Source: Bradyrhizobium sp. CCGB01 (GTDB lineage Bacteria; Pseudomonadota; Alphaproteobacteria; Rhizobiales; Xanthobacteraceae). Taken from it: a stretch of 64,000 bases of DNA. The DNA is taken from assembly GCF_024199795.1 (NCBI RefSeq), contig NZ_JANADK010000001.1, forward strand, positions 3,968,001 to 4,032,000, given 5' to 3'. A program made the position numbers and the translations under genes. Below, one piece after another: positions 61,901-64,000 of the stretch (its first letter is position 1; each line of letters opens with the position of its first letter). Below the pieces are notes generated by a model that searched no databases, had not been told where the DNA came from, and was given only the letters and a program-made list of their open reading frames with translations.

Positions 61901-62683
61901 ATGAGACGCCACTTGCTTCTCGTGATGGCCGCCCTTACCCTGTTCGCCGCACCGGCCTCCGCGGATCAGAAGATCAAGGTCGGGATATCGGGCGGCGATG
62001 CCGAAATCGTCTGGGCCAAGGTCAAGGAGATCGCCGCCAAGGACGGCCTCGACGTTCAAGTCGTCGTCTTCAACGACTACCTGCTGCCCAATGCCGCGCT
62101 GGATGTTGGCGATCTCGATGCGAATGCCTTCCAGCACAAGCCCTTCCTGGACAACCAGATCAACGCGAGGGGATACAAGATCGTCGCGGTTGGCGAGACC
62201 ATCGTGGCCCCGATCGGCCTCTATTCCAGGAAGGCGAGATCGGTCGCCGAGATCAAGGACGGCGCTTCGGTCGGAATCCCGAACGACCCGTCGAACGGCG
62301 GCCGCGCCTTGCGGCTGCTTCAGGCCGAGAAGCTGATCGAGCTCAAGGATGGGGTCGGGATTCTGCCGACCGCGCTCGACGTGACCGGAAATCCCAAAAA
62401 GCTCAGGATTCGCGAAATCGATGCCGCCCAGCTGCCGCGCAGCCTCGACGATGTCGATGCCGCGGTCATCAACACGAACTATGCCGTCCCGGCCGGCCTC
62501 ATCCCGGGCAAGGATTCCATCGCGATCGAGTCCCCCGTCAACAATCCCTACAACAACTTCATCGCCGTTCGCGAGAAGGACAAGGATGCGCCCTGGGTCG
62601 CGAAGCTGGTGCGCGCCTATCAGAACGACACGATCCGCCAGATCATCAAGGACAAGCTGCCGGGCCAGATCCCCGCGTTCTGA
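61901..62683 (+). CDS. MetQ/NlpA-family substrate-binding protein, 3 of 3
   Basis: A 260-residue receptor with a signal peptide (residues 5-20, cleavage near ASADQ). It shares DANAFQHKPFLDNQ and SVGIPNDPSNGGRAL with the other MetQ proteins, but clear differences suggest another ligand. AAGAAGGAG (61883-61891) is a good ribosome site. Closest of the three to classic methionine receptors by eye. Confidence 0.88.
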   Translation: MRRHLLLVMAALTLFAAPASADQKIKVGISGGDAEIVWAKVKEIAAKDGLDVQVVVFNDYLLPNAALDVGDLDANAFQHKPFLDNQINARGYKIVAVGETIVAPIGLYSRKARSVAEIKDGASVGIPNDPSNGGRALRLLQAEKLIELKDGVGILPTALDVTGNPKKLRIREIDAAQLPRSLDDVDAAVINTNYAVPAGLIPGKDSIAIESPVNNPYNNFIAVREKDKDAPWVAKLVRAYQNDTIRQIIKDKLPGQIPAF

Positions 62684-62707
62684 ACAATCTCAATCCGGAG
62701 ACCAGCG

Positions 62708-64000
62708 ATGACGAATCCATCCAGCTGTGCCGAAAGGCTGTCGAGTTCAGCAGGATCGGTCGTGTTCGACGCCGATGTGCTGGTGCTCGGTGGCGGTCCC
62801 GCGGGCACATGGGCCGCGATCAGCGCCGCGGAGCACGGCGCACGCGTCGTGCTCGCTGACAAGGGCTTTTGCGGCACATCCGGTGCGACGGCGGCGGCCG
62901 GCACCGGCGTGTGGTATGTCGACCCCGCGCCCGAACGGCGCGAAGCCGCGATGGCCAGCCGCGAGAAGCTTGGTGGTCATCTCCAGGATCGCCGCTGGAT
63001 GGCGCGGGTGCTGGACCGGACCTACGCCCAGAGCAATCAGCTTGCCGATTGGGGCTATCCTTATCCTGTCGACGAGGACGGCAAGCCGCAGCGGAATTCG
63101 TTGCAGGGGCCGGAATACATGCGGCTGATGCGCAAGCGGACGAAGCAGGCCGGCGTGACGATCCTGGATCACTCTCCGGCGCTTGAGCTGCTCGTGGACG
63201 GCAGCGGCGTCGTTGCGGGTGCAACCGGTCTGCGACGGCAGAAGGGCGATCGTTGGACGGTCAATGCGAAGGCGGTGGTGATTGCCACCGGCGGATGCGC
63301 CTTCCTCAGCAAGACGCTCGGGTCGAACGTGCTGACCGGCGACGGCTATCTGCTGGCCGCCGAAGCCGGTGCGGAGTTCACCAGCATGGAATTCTCCAAC
63401 GCCTATGCGATCTCGCCGGCCTTCGGATCGGTGACCAAGACGCTGTTCTACAGCTGGGCGAGCTTCACCGATGAGCAAGGCAGCGTCATTCCGGGAGCTT
63501 CGTCGAAAGGCGGCCGCTCGGTGATTGCGCGGGCGCTGCGCAAGGGCCCGGTCTACGCCCAGCTCGACGAGGCGGATGCCGAGACGCAGAAGCACATGCG
63601 GGTATCGCAGCCGAATTTCTTCCTCCCGTTCGACAGGACTGGAATCGATCCCTTCACACAGCGCTTTCCCATCACGCTTCGCCTCGAGGGCACGGTTCGG
63701 GGCACGGGGGGCTTGCGGATTGTCGATGACAGTTGCGCGACGACGGTTCCTGGCCTCTATGCGGCAGGCGATGCTGCTACGCGCGAACTGATCTGCGGGG
63801 GCTTCACCGGCGGCGGCAGCCACAATGCCGCCTGGGCGATGTCGTCGGGGTATTGGGCCGGGCAGGGCGCCGCGGGATTCGCGCGCCAACTGGGCGTCAC
63901 AGCCGGGCGTCAGGTGATCCGACGGGGCACTGTGGGTTTGCGCTCCCGCAGCGGGCGACCCTTGCAAGGCGACGCGCTCGCCCAAAGCGTTCAGGGCGAG
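62708..64000 (+). CDS. FAD-dependent flavoprotein of the succinate dehydrogenase/fumarate reductase type, 3' end missing
   Basis: The frame opens at ATG 62708 and is still open at the window end (431 codons). The FAD motif is VLVLGGGPAGTWAA (about residues 24-37), with a second flavin segment late in the protein (GLYAAGDAATREL, then GGGSHNAAWAM). The SGATAAAG segment is typical of the fumarate-reductase flavoprotein superfamily, which includes adenylylsulfate-reductase-like enzymes. It follows the third MetQ gene by 24 bases, so it probably reduces or oxidises a sulfur compound or its product; a ferredoxin partner may lie beyond the window. Confidence 0.83.
   Translation, partial: MTNPSSCAERLSSSAGSVVFDADVLVLGGGPAGTWAAISAAEHGARVVLADKGFCGTSGATAAAGTGVWYVDPAPERREAAMASREKLGGHLQDRRWMARVLDRTYAQSNQLADWGYPYPVDEDGKPQRNSLQGPEYMRLMRKRTKQAGVTILDHSPALELLVDGSGVVAGATGLRRQKGDRWTVNAKAVVIATGGCAFLSKTLGSNVLTGDGYLLAAEAGAEFTSMEFSNAYAISPAFGSVTKTLFYSWASFTDEQGSVIPGASSKGGRSVIARALRKGPVYAQLDEADAETQKHMRVSQPNFFLPFDRTGIDPFTQRFPITLRLEGTVRGTGGLRIVDDSCATTVPGLYAAGDAATRELICGGFTGGGSHNAAWAMSSGYWAGQGAAGFARQLGVTAGRQVIRRGTVGLRSRSGRPLQGDALAQSVQGE

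Noticed and set aside
1..64000. CRISPR array, rRNA operon or replication origin
   Set aside because: No regularly spaced repeats, rRNA-like stretches or clusters of DnaA-type boxes were found on reading the window.

Overview
The window reads as chromosomal DNA of a high-GC alphaproteobacterium, most probably Bradyrhizobium or a close relative. This is inferred from the dense ABC-transporter content, the sulfur-scavenging genes and several short protein families that I recall mainly from bradyrhizobia. It was not checked against a database. Almost every gene is a catabolic or uptake gene; no rRNA or intact tRNA gene is visible.

Region 1 (1-9011, all +) is one long operon. It holds the end of a sugar/polyol-binding protein, two permeases, a 70-residue membrane protein, two ATPases, and a phosphotransferase-type dihydroxyacetone kinase with its whole relay: DhaL, DhaM, HPr, enzyme I, a helix-turn-helix protein and DhaK. 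It should import a glycerol- or dihydroxyacetone-like triose/polyol and phosphorylate it from PEP. Region 2 (9012-15652) has a membrane desaturase, a nitrate/sulfonate-type ABC importer, a Crp/Fnr regulator and an allophanate-hydrolase-like amidase.

Region 3 (15653-16551) is non-coding and scarred: degenerate tRNA 3' ends, a dispersed repeat and a perfect 10-bp inverted repeat. Region 4 (16552-26569) is a divergent LysR gene and a 12-gene operon: ketopantoate-reductase-like, VOC, MaoC, CoA-transferase, shikimate dehydrogenase, quinate/shikimate dehydrogenase, a four-gene amino-acid-type ABC importer, type II dehydroquinate dehydratase and a broken Gfo/Idh/MocA oxidoreductase. It is the best candidate here for a little-described system: quinate/shikimate uptake by an ABC importer, linked to acyl-CoA chemistry.

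Region 5 (26570-37309) is an accessory patch of tiny paralogous genes (two copies of the same unrelated gene pair), frameshifted remnants, a truncated AAA ATPase, a double-PAS hybrid histidine kinase, an alpha/beta hydrolase and an IS256-family element. Region 6 (37310-39480) has a haloacetate-dehalogenase-like hydrolase, an Lrp regulator and small ORFs.

Region 7 (39490-64000) is an organosulfur-scavenging supercluster: four flavin-dependent monooxygenases, a DszC/SfnB-like flavoenzyme, a flavin reductase, a TauD-like dioxygenase, two complete and one orphan sulfonate-type ABC systems, three MetQ-like binding proteins, a serine acetyltransferase with an apparent frameshift, an O-acetylhomoserine sulfhydrylase and a flavoprotein running off the end. 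Together these would import organosulfur compounds, cleave C-S bonds and build the released sulfur into amino acids. Gene starts were chosen from Shine-Dalgarno position and family alignment by eye.
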